DNA from: Hymenobacter metallicola
GTDB lineage: Bacteria > Bacteroidota > Bacteroidia > Cytophagales > Hymenobacteraceae
NCBI RefSeq assembly: GCF_004745645.1
Contig: NZ_SRMB01000001.1
Span: forward strand, 868,001-932,000
Length of the DNA stretch: 64,000 nucleotides
Direction: 5' to 3'
The translations under genes were made by a program, and so were the position numbers. The notes under the pieces are model-generated. The model worked only from the letters and a program-made list of their open reading frames with translations, was not told the origin of the DNA and searched no databases. Positions 26,519 to 34,129 of the stretch are shown one piece after another; position 1 is the first letter of the stretch, and the number at the start of each line of letters is the position of its first letter.

Positions 26519-27505
26519 ATGAACACATACCTGCCTTCCGAATCATCCACTGACTTACCCAAATGGCAAAAGCCGGAAAAGGCGGCGGGCTGGGTGTTTC
26601 TGGCCGCCGCTGCCGGGGCTGGCGTCTACTTCTGGGGCCAGATCGTGCCCTACCTGGTCGACATCGTCTTCGACACAGTTAAGCTCGGTATTGGGCTCGG
26701 GGCGTTGTTTGTCCTGTTTCTGGTCGTTACCAGCAAGCGCGTCAAGGCCGGGCTCTGGTACGCCGGGCAGCGCATCTTCCGCACCGCGGCCGGCATCTTC
26801 GTCGAGACGGACCCCATCGGCATTATGCAGGACTACATCCGCAACACCGAGAAGGAAGCCCAGAACATGGAGGCCGAAGTGGGCCACATCGAAGGTGCCC
26901 ACCAGCTGGTGAAGCGCAAGATGGACGGCAACCAGCAGCAGCTTCAGGAATACCTGCGCCTGGCCGACTCGGCCGCCCGCAAGGGCGAAAAGGACTTCGC
27001 CGAATCCTACGCTTCGCGGGCCGCCCAGCTGGAAGACTACAACTCCCGTTTGCAGCCCATGCTGACCACCACGGCCAACGTGACGCTGGTCATGCGCCAG
27101 ATTCTGAAGGCCGCCCTGCGCCAGATCGACAACTCCAAGTTCAAGGTCAACCTGCTCAAGGACGAGTACGAGCTGGTGAAACGTACCAGCTCGGGCATGC
27201 GGGCCGCCATGAACATTCTGCGCGGCGACCCGGACAAGAAGTACTTCTTCGACATGGCCACCGACCGCGTGGCCCAGGACATGGCCCAGCAGCTGGGCCA
27301 GATCAAGCAGGCCATGCGCTACAGCCAGGAGTTTGTGAAGGAAATGGACATCCAGAACGGGGTAATGAGCGAGAAGGGCCAGCGCCTGCTGGAGAAGTAC
27401 CAGAAGGGCGACTTCAACACCCTGCTCAACGAAAAGCCCAGCACCCTGAGCACCACTGCCACCGCTAAAGCCACCAACGATGCCTATTCTAATCTGCTTG
27501 ATTAA
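26519..27505 (+). CDS. PspA/IM30-like protein with N-terminal membrane hairpin
   Basis: This 328-residue protein has two hydrophobic segments (about residues 20-40 and 43-68) and then a long helical region resembling PspA/IM30: TDPIGIMQDYIRNTEKEAQNM at the start, heptad-like helices in the middle, and MRAAMNILRGDPDKKYFF near the end. PspA proteins sense and protect damaged inner membrane. Classical PspA is peripheral, so the fused membrane hairpin is unusual. It has its own candidate sigma-54 promoter, and a substrate-binding/OmpA fusion follows. The PspA-like call rests on helical pattern and context; alternative names are possible. Confidence 0.65.
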   Translation: MNTYLPSESSTDLPKWQKPEKAAGWVFLAAAAGAGVYFWGQIVPYLVDIVFDTVKLGIGLGALFVLFLVVTSKRVKAGLWYAGQRIFRTAAGIFVETDPIGIMQDYIRNTEKEAQNMEAEVGHIEGAHQLVKRKMDGNQQQLQEYLRLADSAARKGEKDFAESYASRAAQLEDYNSRLQPMLTTTANVTLVMRQILKAALRQIDNSKFKVNLLKDEYELVKRTSSGMRAAMNILRGDPDKKYFFDMATDRVAQDMAQQLGQIKQAMRYSQEFVKEMDIQNGVMSEKGQRLLEKYQKGDFNTLLNEKPSTLSTTATAKATNDAYSNLLD

Positions 27506-27553
27506 CGCCCTGCTTGCCACGGCAGTGCACTGCCTCCTGGGCTAACCCCCCCA

Positions 27554-27591
27554 GCCGATTCCCCCTCCCTTAAAAAACGAGGGGAATCGGC
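27554..27591 (+). terminator. Hairpin between the PspA-like and SBP-OmpA genes
   Basis: An 11-bp perfect stem pairs 27554-27564 (GCCGATTCCCC) with 27581-27591 around a 16-nt loop. No T-tract follows, so it may trim or attenuate instead of fully terminating. Downstream, 27599-27636 is an unusual leader made of repeated CAAC/CAACT units up to the next ATG. Confidence 0.5.
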
Positions 27592-27636
27592 CGACTGACC
27601 AACCAACCAACTGACAACTAACAACCAACTACTACA

Positions 27637-29415
27637 ATGACAACGCGCGGTAAAATCGTGATTGGCGCCCTGATTGTGGCGCTCCTCTACTTCGGCATCA
27701 ACAAGCTTATCGGCAGCGGGGTCGTCTTTAAAAAGGCCGCTACCGAGTCGGTGCTGCTGAACTCCATTGAGCTGCCCACCCAAACCAGCGGCAGCCGCAC
27801 CAACATTGCCGTGCCCCTGGCCCCGCTGCCGGGCAGCGCGCCTACCGAGAAGGGCGCCGCCGTGACCTGGGAAGTAATGGCCTGGAACTCGCAGATGGCG
27901 GGCATGCTGGCCAACGGCGGCCCCCGCACCACGGAAGGCTCCAGCATGGCCGCCAACGGCATCAACCTGCAGATCGTGCGCCAGGACGACGTGGCCAAGA
28001 TGCAGGCCGACCTGGTGAAAAACGCCCTGGACATGCAGAACAACCCCGACACGCCCGGGCTTATCGTCAGCATCATGGGCGACGGACTGCCGGCCTTCTC
28101 GGCGGTGCAGGCCCAGCTGGAAAAAGCCGGCACGGGCCTGCAGATTCTGCCCTATAGCTGCGGCAAGTCGTACGGGGAGGATAAGCTGATGGGCCCCAAG
28201 GAGTGGCTCGATACCCCCAAGGCGGCCCTGGGCAAAACCATTGCCTGCTACCTGCGCGACGGTGACCAGAACATTGCCCTGAAGTGGTGCGCCGACAACG
28301 GCCTGAAAGTAAACCCCGACGAAACCACCTACGACCCGGAAGCGGTGAACTTCATGGCCGCCTCCGACTTTCTGGTGGCCGCCGAAAAGTACATTGCCGG
28401 CAAGCCCGAGCAGCGTACCAAGGTGGTGAAAGGCAAGGACACCGGCGTGAAAGTAGACGTCGTGGCCGACGCCGTAGCCACCTGGACGCCCGGCGACGTG
28501 AACATTGCCAAGCAGAAAGGCGGCCTGGTGAACATCGTCTCGACCAAGGATTACTCCAACCAGATGCCCAACATCATGGTCACCACCAAGCTTTGGTACG
28601 AGGCGCACCCCAAGGAAGTGGAAGGCATCATGACGGCCCTGGCCGTGGCCGGCGACCAGGTGAAGTCGCACCCCGAGGCCCTGAGTCGCGCCGCCGATAT
28701 CAGCGCGGAGGTGTACGGCGACAAGGACAAGCCCGGGGCCTACTGGCTGCGCTATTATAAAGGAGTATCGGAAGCCGACCGCACCGGGGAAGTCGTGGAG
28801 CTGGGGGGAAGCAAGGTCTTTAACTTCAGTGACAACCTGGCCTTGTTTGGCCTCGAAGAAGGTGGTACCAACATCTACGCCTCGGTGTACAAAACCTTCG
28901 GCGACGTGCAAAGCAAGCTCTACCCCAAGGAACTGCCCAGCTACGTGCCCCTGGACCAGATGCTGGACCTGACCTTGCTCAAGAAATTGCAGGCCCAGTA
29001 CAAGGGCAAGGCCATTGCCCCGGCCGACAAGCAGCAGTTTGCCGCCGACGATGAAATCCGCCGCAGCGTGAGCAAGCGGGCCTGGAACATCGAGTTTGAA
29101 ACCGGCAAGAGCACCTTCACGCCGGCCGCCGAGCGGGATCTGAACCAGCTCTTCGACGACCTGGTAGTGGCCGGTCGCCTCAAAGTGGCCGTCCACGGCC
29201 ACACCGACAACCAGGGCGACCCGCAGCGCAACCAGCAGCTCTCGGAAGACCGGGCCCTGGCCGTGCAGCAGTGGCTGAGCCGCAAAAGCTCCAGCGCCTT
29301 CCCCGAGGGCCGGGTCCAGATCTACGCCCACGGCGCCACCGAGCCCCTGGCCCCCAACACCGCCCCCGACGGCCGCGCCAAAAACCGCCGCGTGGAAATC
29401 GTGCTGGGAAATTAA
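27637..29415 (+). CDS. Membrane-anchored substrate-binding protein fused to OmpA
   Basis: The 592-residue protein has an N-terminal membrane anchor (residues 6-24, IVIGALIVALLYFGINKLIG). A periplasmic binding-protein domain follows (about 60-450), with type II SBP features such as ITTRD-like LVNIVSTKDYSNQMPNI and VTTKLWYEAHPKEV. The C-terminal OmpA domain (about 490-590) shows AVHGHTDNQGDP, LSEDRALAVQQWL and KNRRVEIVL. It can thus sit in the inner membrane and bind peptidoglycan while presenting a ligand to an ABC permease. The next genes encode exactly such a permease and ATPase. Fusions of this kind are annotated as phosphate-type SBP/OmpA; the ligand is unknown. Confidence 0.85.
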   Translation: MTTRGKIVIGALIVALLYFGINKLIGSGVVFKKAATESVLLNSIELPTQTSGSRTNIAVPLAPLPGSAPTEKGAAVTWEVMAWNSQMAGMLANGGPRTTEGSSMAANGINLQIVRQDDVAKMQADLVKNALDMQNNPDTPGLIVSIMGDGLPAFSAVQAQLEKAGTGLQILPYSCGKSYGEDKLMGPKEWLDTPKAALGKTIACYLRDGDQNIALKWCADNGLKVNPDETTYDPEAVNFMAASDFLVAAEKYIAGKPEQRTKVVKGKDTGVKVDVVADAVATWTPGDVNIAKQKGGLVNIVSTKDYSNQMPNIMVTTKLWYEAHPKEVEGIMTALAVAGDQVKSHPEALSRAADISAEVYGDKDKPGAYWLRYYKGVSEADRTGEVVELGGSKVFNFSDNLALFGLEEGGTNIYASVYKTFGDVQSKLYPKELPSYVPLDQMLDLTLLKKLQAQYKGKAIAPADKQQFAADDEIRRSVSKRAWNIEFETGKSTFTPAAERDLNQLFDDLVVAGRLKVAVHGHTDNQGDPQRNQQLSEDRALAVQQWLSRKSSSAFPEGRVQIYAHGATEPLAPNTAPDGRAKNRRVEIVLGN

Positions 29416-29514
29416 ATGGTGCATTAGTGAGGTGGTGAATCCCCATCTGCTCCACTGCTCGTGTCTTATCCTAGCGGACTTATCCCGCGTGCCTTATTCT
29501 GATGCATAGCAAAG

Positions 29515-29543
29515 AAGAAGTCCCGCCCGGAGCGGGGCTTCTT
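29515..29543 (+). terminator. Probable terminator after the SBP-OmpA gene
   Basis: A 12-bp stem with one G-T pair joins 29515-29526 to 29532-29543 around the loop CCGGA, 100 nt after the stop. There is no T-run on the plus strand. It would divide the module into at least two transcripts. Confidence 0.5.
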
Positions 29544-29640
29544 CGGGCTGTGCCCCATCATTGCTCCCTCTTTTCAACCCGGTGCGCTCCGCGCAGCGCC
29601 CTTGATGCCCCTTGAACAGCAAACTCACCACCTCACCTTC

Positions 29641-30417
29641 ATGAAAGAGCTATTTGCCCCCAATGCCCAGCCCAGCCGCCCGGTGTTTGCCACCATGGTG
29701 GGGGCCCAGCTGCTGGTACTGGTGCTGCTCTGGGTGTTTTATCCCCTGCAGCTGTTTCCCAGCCTGGGCCAGGTACTGCGGGCGTTGGGCGACTTAATCA
29801 CCGCCCAGGGCCTGATCCAGGAATTGTGGGCCAGCATGACCACGGCCCTGCAGGCCCTGGCCATTGGAACCGTGCTGGCCTTGGTCATTTCCTACCTGAC
29901 GGCCCTGCCGTTTTTCCGGCCCATTGCCTACGCCGCCACCAAGATGCGCTACCTCACGCTCACCGGCCTCACGTTTTTCATGGCCCTGCTGCTGAGCACC
30001 GGCCATCAGGTGAAGCTCTCGGTGCTGGTCTTTGCCACCACCGTGTACTTAGTTACGGGCATGACCAGCGTCATTCTGACCACTACCCGGGAGGAAATGG
30101 ACCACGCCCGCACCCTGGGCCTGGGCGAGTGGCGCAGCTTTTGGGAAGTCGTGGTGCTGGGCAAGCTGGATCTGATGCTGGAAGTCGTGCGCCAGAACTT
30201 CGCCATCATCTGGACCATGATAACGCTGGTAGAAACCCTCTACCAGTCGGAAGGCGGCATCGGGCTGCTGCTCTACAAGCAAAACCGCTACCTCCACCTC
30301 GACGGGGTGCTGGCCATTCAGCTGGTCATTCTGGCTACCGGCGCCCTGCAAGACTACGTCTTCGTGCTCCTGCGCCGGGTGTTCTTTCCCCACTCGGCCC
30401 TGACAGCGGCCAGCTAG
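29641..30417 (+). CDS. ABC transporter permease (TauC/SsuC-like)
   Basis: A 258-residue inner-membrane protein with about six hydrophobic helices. The cytoplasmic coupling loop is visible as EEMDHARTLGLGEWRSFWEV, the EAA-type motif of BPD_transp_1 permeases. Best resemblance is to nitrate/sulfonate/taurine-type permeases. I use the ATG at 29641 (MKELFAPN); the ATG at 29605 and the upstream frame read into the leader. Its partners are the SBP-OmpA fusion upstream and the ATPase 184 nt downstream. The substrate cannot be read from sequence. Confidence 0.85.
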   Translation: MKELFAPNAQPSRPVFATMVGAQLLVLVLLWVFYPLQLFPSLGQVLRALGDLITAQGLIQELWASMTTALQALAIGTVLALVISYLTALPFFRPIAYAATKMRYLTLTGLTFFMALLLSTGHQVKLSVLVFATTVYLVTGMTSVILTTTREEMDHARTLGLGEWRSFWEVVVLGKLDLMLEVVRQNFAIIWTMITLVETLYQSEGGIGLLLYKQNRYLHLDGVLAIQLVILATGALQDYVFVLLRRVFFPHSALTAAS

Positions 30418-30456
30418 GCCCCTGCCGGCTGCTAAAACCTACAAACACCTACCGCA

Positions 30457-30541
30457 TTATTTGTTGTCTATTTTACAGATAGCTGATTATTTACAACAAG
30501 GCAGGTTGTGTATTTTGTACAAAGTGAGAAATATACAACAA
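30457..30541 (+). promoter_or_regulatory. AT-rich promoter/operator region before the ABC ATPase
   Basis: The 184-nt gap between permease and ATPase is far AT-richer than its surroundings. It has TTGTTGT at 30461-30467 and two direct copies of ACAACAAG (30493-30500 and 30534-30541), which are inverted relative to the first. TATTTTG at 30511-30517 is one T short of the TAnnTTTG -7 box. This looks like a regulated internal promoter. Confidence 0.45.
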
Positions 30542-30601
30542 GTGCATTCCCGCTTCCGCCCATCGAAAACTCATTATTTCACAAGTTCACCATCTCATCA
30601 G

Positions 30602-31426
30602 ATGACTCCTTACTTTCACAAAGAACCCGTGCTGACCCTGGAGGGCGTGTCGATGAGCTACCACGGGGAAATAGTGCTGCGCGACATCAGTGCCCAGGTG
30701 CTGAACGTGGTGCGGCCCAACATGACCCAGGGGCAGGTCGTGGGCTTCTACGGCCGCTCGGGCATCGGCAAGTCGGTGCTCTGCCGCATCATTGCCGGGC
30801 TCACGCCGCCCGCCACGGGCACGGTGCGGGTCGGGGAGGAGCAGCGCCCCGTGCAGGCCGGCGACGTGGGACTGGTGCAGCAGCGCTACCCCTTGTTCAA
30901 CCACCGCACCCTGGCCGACAACCTGCTGCTGGCCGCCGCCCGCAAGCACGAGCCCGAAGCCGCCAAGCGCGAAGTAGCCGCGTATCTGGAGCGGTTTCGG
31001 CTCGAGCAGCACGGCAAGAAATACCCCGCCCAGCTCTCGGGCGGGCAGCGGCAGCGGGCCGCCATTGCCCAGCAGCTGCTGTGCTCCGACCACCTGATTC
31101 TGCTCGACGAGCCCTTCTCCGGCCTCGACGTGGCCATGATTGACGAAGTGAAGAAAATCATCCTCGAAGTCACCACGATGGATGAACTCAACACCGTGGT
31201 CATCGTCTCCCACGACATTGCTACCACCACGGCCCTGTCCGACACGCTCTGGCTGATGGGCTACGAGCGGGACGCCGCCGGGCAGCTTTTGCCCGGGGCC
31301 ACCATCAGCAAAGACCACCAGTACGATTTGGCCGGTATGGGCCTGGCCTGGCACCCGAACGTGGAAGCCGAGCCCGAATTCAACCGGTTTGTGGAGATGC
31401 TAAAGGATGAAATCCGCGCCGCTTGA
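30602..31426 (+). CDS. ABC transporter ATPase subunit
   Basis: The 274-residue ATPase has an intact Walker A (GRSGIGKSV), a Q-loop region (GLVQQRYPLF), signature LSGGQRQRAAIAQQL, Walker B LILLDEPFSGLD and the switch His in IVSHDIATT. It belongs to the nitrate/sulfonate/taurine-type group of importer ATPases. The start is the ATG at 30602; an upstream extension to 30461 would run through the AT-rich promoter region. It should energise the permease encoded just upstream. The tail after the switch His is about 55 residues and may contact other proteins. Confidence 0.88.
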   Translation: MTPYFHKEPVLTLEGVSMSYHGEIVLRDISAQVLNVVRPNMTQGQVVGFYGRSGIGKSVLCRIIAGLTPPATGTVRVGEEQRPVQAGDVGLVQQRYPLFNHRTLADNLLLAAARKHEPEAAKREVAAYLERFRLEQHGKKYPAQLSGGQRQRAAIAQQLLCSDHLILLDEPFSGLDVAMIDEVKKIILEVTTMDELNTVVIVSHDIATTTALSDTLWLMGYERDAAGQLLPGATISKDHQYDLAGMGLAWHPNVEAEPEFNRFVEMLKDEIRAA

Positions 31427-31435
31427 AATTGCTGC

Positions 31436-31443
31436 TACTTTTG
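31436..31443 (+). promoter_or_regulatory. -7 promoter element before the sigma-54 activator gene
   Basis: TACTTTTG is an exact TAnnTTTG match just after the ATPase stop. A -33 TTG at the usual distance is not evident. It would start transcription near 31450, upstream of two operator-like dyads. Confidence 0.45.
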
Positions 31444-31458
31444 CCGGGTGCAGTAGCG

Positions 31459-31540
31459 CGAACTGGGTAGTTCGTGTGTGTCCTGCGCCGTTGAAGTTGT
31501 TTCACCAGGTGTCGTTCCGCCACGCGAACAACCCAGTTCG
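31459..31540. repeat. Pair of CGAAC-N6-GTTCG dyads forming a larger inverted repeat
   Basis: CGAAC-N6-GTTCG occurs at 31459-31474 and again at 31525-31540. The two copies are also inverted relative to each other: 31458-31478 and 31521-31541 pair with 19 of 21 positions matching. They sit between the -7 element and the ATG of the response regulator at 31560. They could be paired operator sites or an RNA stem in the leader. Confidence 0.7.
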
Positions 31541-31559
31541 CCCTACTTCCTTGCCAACC

Positions 31560-32918
31560 ATGCCCACCGGTACCCTGCTCATCATCGACGACGAAACCCG
31601 CCTGCGCCAGCTCCTGAGCCGGGTGCTGGAGCTGGAAGGCTACACGGTGCTGCAGGCCGCCGATGCCCGCCGGGGCCTGGAAACCCTGCAGCAGCACGCC
31701 GAGGACGTGCTGGTGATTCTCTCCGACGTGAAGCTGCCCGATGCCCACGGCGTGGAGCTTATCCCGAAGCTGCGCGCCCGCTGCCCCGAGGCGGAAATCG
31801 TGCTCATGACCGCCTTTGGTACCATTCCCGATGGGGTGCAGGCCATGAAGCAGGGCGCCTTCGACTACCTGACCAAGGGCGACTCCGACGACCAGCTCGT
31901 GGTCATCGTGGAGCGGGCCGCCGACAAGGCCCGCCTGCAGCGCCGGGTGGCCGAGCTGGAGCGCAAAGTCGGGGCCCAGCACAGCTTCGAAACCATGATC
32001 GGGGAGTCGGCGGCGCTGCGGGCGGCCCAGAATCTGGCCCGGCAGGTGGCCGTGACGGATTCCACCGTGCTGCTGGAAGGGCCCACCGGGGCGGGTAAGG
32101 AGCTATTCGCCCAGGCCATTCACCAGGCTAGCCTGCGCCGGCTCAAGCCCTTTGTGGCCGTCAACTGCTCGGCATTTCCCAAGGACTTGCTCGAATCGGA
32201 GTTGTTCGGCTACAAGAAGGGCGCCTTCACCGGAGCCCTGACCGACAAGAAAGGCCTGCTGGAAGAGGCGAATGGGGGCACGCTGTTTCTGGATGAAATC
32301 GGGGAGCTGGAGCTTAACGTGCAGGCCAAGTTTCTGCGGGTACTCGAAACCCAGACCTTTACCAAGCTCGGCGCGACCACGCCCACGGCCGTGCAGGTGC
32401 GCATCGTGGCCGCTACCAACCGCAACCTCAAGCTCGAAGCCCAGGAAAGCCGTTTTCGCCCCGATCTGTACTACCGCTTGTCGGTTTTTACCATCGACGT
32501 GCCCCCGCTGAAAGCCCGCCCGGCCGACGTGCCCGTGCTGGCCCAGCACTTTCTGCAGTACTTCGCCGCCCGCCTCAAAAAGCGCCTGCCGGGCCTCGAT
32601 GCCGAGTGCCTGCGCCTGCTGCAGGCCTACGACTGGCCGGGCAACGTGCGGGAGCTGAAAAACGTGCTGGAGCGGGCCGCCATCCTCACGCCCGACAACG
32701 AGCTGGTGGCTGCCGGCCTGCTGCCCACCGAATTCTACACCCTGCCCGCCGCCCTGCGGGCCACCGACGACCCCCACGACCGGAGCCTGCGCGCCGTCGA
32801 AGCCCGCCACATCCGGGAAGTCTTGGCCGACGTGGAAGGCAACAAAACCGAGGCCGCCCGCCAGCTCGGCATCGGCCTGACTACGCTCTACCGCAAGTTG
32901 CAGGAGTACGGCCTCTAA
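31560..32918 (+). CDS. Sigma-54-dependent response regulator (NtrC family)
   Basis: The 452-residue protein has a receiver domain with phospho-acceptor Asp56 (LSDVKLPD). An AAA+ domain follows with Walker A GPTGAGKE (about 174-181), the sigma-54-contacting GAFTGA loop (about 221-226), Walker B GTLFLDEIGEL and an arginine-finger region, and a Fis-type helix-turn-helix (NKTEAARQLGIGLTTLYRKL) ends the protein. All parts needed for activating sigma-54 promoters are present. The start is the ATG at 31560, just after the two dyads. A porin-like gene and a sensor kinase follow in an apparent operon; the kinase is the likely partner. Confidence 0.92.
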   Translation: MPTGTLLIIDDETRLRQLLSRVLELEGYTVLQAADARRGLETLQQHAEDVLVILSDVKLPDAHGVELIPKLRARCPEAEIVLMTAFGTIPDGVQAMKQGAFDYLTKGDSDDQLVVIVERAADKARLQRRVAELERKVGAQHSFETMIGESAALRAAQNLARQVAVTDSTVLLEGPTGAGKELFAQAIHQASLRRLKPFVAVNCSAFPKDLLESELFGYKKGAFTGALTDKKGLLEEANGGTLFLDEIGELELNVQAKFLRVLETQTFTKLGATTPTAVQVRIVAATNRNLKLEAQESRFRPDLYYRLSVFTIDVPPLKARPADVPVLAQHFLQYFAARLKKRLPGLDAECLRLLQAYDWPGNVRELKNVLERAAILTPDNELVAAGLLPTEFYTLPAALRATDDPHDRSLRAVEARHIREVLADVEGNKTEAARQLGIGLTTLYRKLQEYGL

Positions 32919-32998
32919 GGCCTGATTTGCCTTTTCTCGAATCTTTTCACCGCCCTGCCCGCTTGCCTTTCGCGCGGCGCAGCCGGCCCTCTGCACCC

Positions 32999-34117
32999 AT
33001 GAAATTCGCCCTTCCTCTCCTTGCCGCCCTGTTTGCAAGCGCTCCGGCGCTGGCCCAGCAGCCCACGGCCCCAGACTCGGCCCGTAGTACCCCGGCGGCG
33101 GCCACGCTGCTGCCGGCTGGCCTGACGCTCTACGGCTTTGCCGACGGCTACTACGGCTACGACTTTACTGGCAAGGCCCCGCAGCGGCCCGGCTTTCTGT
33201 ACGCGCACAACCGCGCCAACGAGTTTGCCCTCAACAATGCGGTGCTGGGCCTGCGCTACGAGGAAGCCCGGGTGCGCGGGGCTTTTGCCCTGCACACGGG
33301 CACCTACGTGGAGGCCAACTATGCCAACGAGCCCACGGTATTGCGTACCATCTACGAGGCCTACGCCGGCTTCCGGCCCACGGCCAAGGCCTGGCTCGAT
33401 GTGGGTATTTTCGGCTCCCACATTGGATTTGAATCGGCTTTGAGCAAGGACAACTGGACGCTGACCCGCTCGTTGATGGCCGAAAACTCGCCCTACTACG
33501 AAACCGGGGCCCGGTTCACCTACGAAGTGTCGCCCCGGTTCACGGCCACCGCGCTGGTGCTCAATGGCTGGCAGCAGATCCGGGACGTGAACCGGGCCAA
33601 AAGCCTGGGTACCCAGCTGCAGTGGAAACCCACGGATAAGCTGCTGCTCAATTCCAGCACTTACTACGGCAACGACCAGGCGCAGAACACGGCCCGCCGT
33701 CGCCGTTTTTTTCACGATTTTTACCTGACCTACCAGGCTACCGACCAGCTCTCCGTGGCCGGGGTGTTTGATATCGGGACCCAGCAGGGCGCAAACCGCG
33801 CTGACCAGGACCTGTGGCACACGGGCTCGGTGGTGGTGCGCTACCAGTTCCTGCCGCAGTGGGCCCTGGCCGGCCGGGCCGAGTACTATTCGGCCGAGCA
33901 CGGCGTAATCATTAGCTCCGCCCTGCCCGCCGGCACCGACCCCAACACCGAAGTGCGGGGCGCGTCGCTCAACCTGGATTACGCGCCCAGCAGCCACCTC
34001 ACGGCCCGGGTAGAAGGCCGGGTGCTGCGCGGAGGCACGGGTTTGTTTACCAATTCGGATAATTTGCCGACCAAAACCTACGGCAACGTCACGACCAGCC
34101 TTGCCCTGAGCTTTTAA
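32999..34117 (+). CDS. Outer-membrane beta-barrel protein (BBP2/porin-like)
   Basis: This 372-residue protein has a signal peptide (FALPLLAALFASAPALAQ). The mature part consists of alternating beta strands rich in Tyr, Phe and Gly, ending in the terminal Phe (SLALSF) typical of outer-membrane barrels. Segments such as YGFADGYYGYDF and HNRANEFALNNAVLGLRYE fit the Bacteroidota putative beta-barrel porin-2 group. It lies between the response regulator and the sensor kinase (80 nt and 12 nt), so it is probably co-expressed. It may be the entry route for the ABC transporter's ligand; this is an inference from position. Confidence 0.82.
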   Translation: MKFALPLLAALFASAPALAQQPTAPDSARSTPAAATLLPAGLTLYGFADGYYGYDFTGKAPQRPGFLYAHNRANEFALNNAVLGLRYEEARVRGAFALHTGTYVEANYANEPTVLRTIYEAYAGFRPTAKAWLDVGIFGSHIGFESALSKDNWTLTRSLMAENSPYYETGARFTYEVSPRFTATALVLNGWQQIRDVNRAKSLGTQLQWKPTDKLLLNSSTYYGNDQAQNTARRRRFFHDFYLTYQATDQLSVAGVFDIGTQQGANRADQDLWHTGSVVVRYQFLPQWALAGRAEYYSAEHGVIISSALPAGTDPNTEVRGASLNLDYAPSSHLTARVEGRVLRGGTGLFTNSDNLPTKTYGNVTTSLALSF

Positions 34118-34129
34118 CGCTCAACCCGT

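Noticed and set aside
27502..29424. 640-residue minus-strand frame over the SBP-OmpA gene
   Set aside because: Antisense shadow with Gly/His/Val bias and no recognisable domain; the plus strand encodes clear SBP and OmpA motifs.
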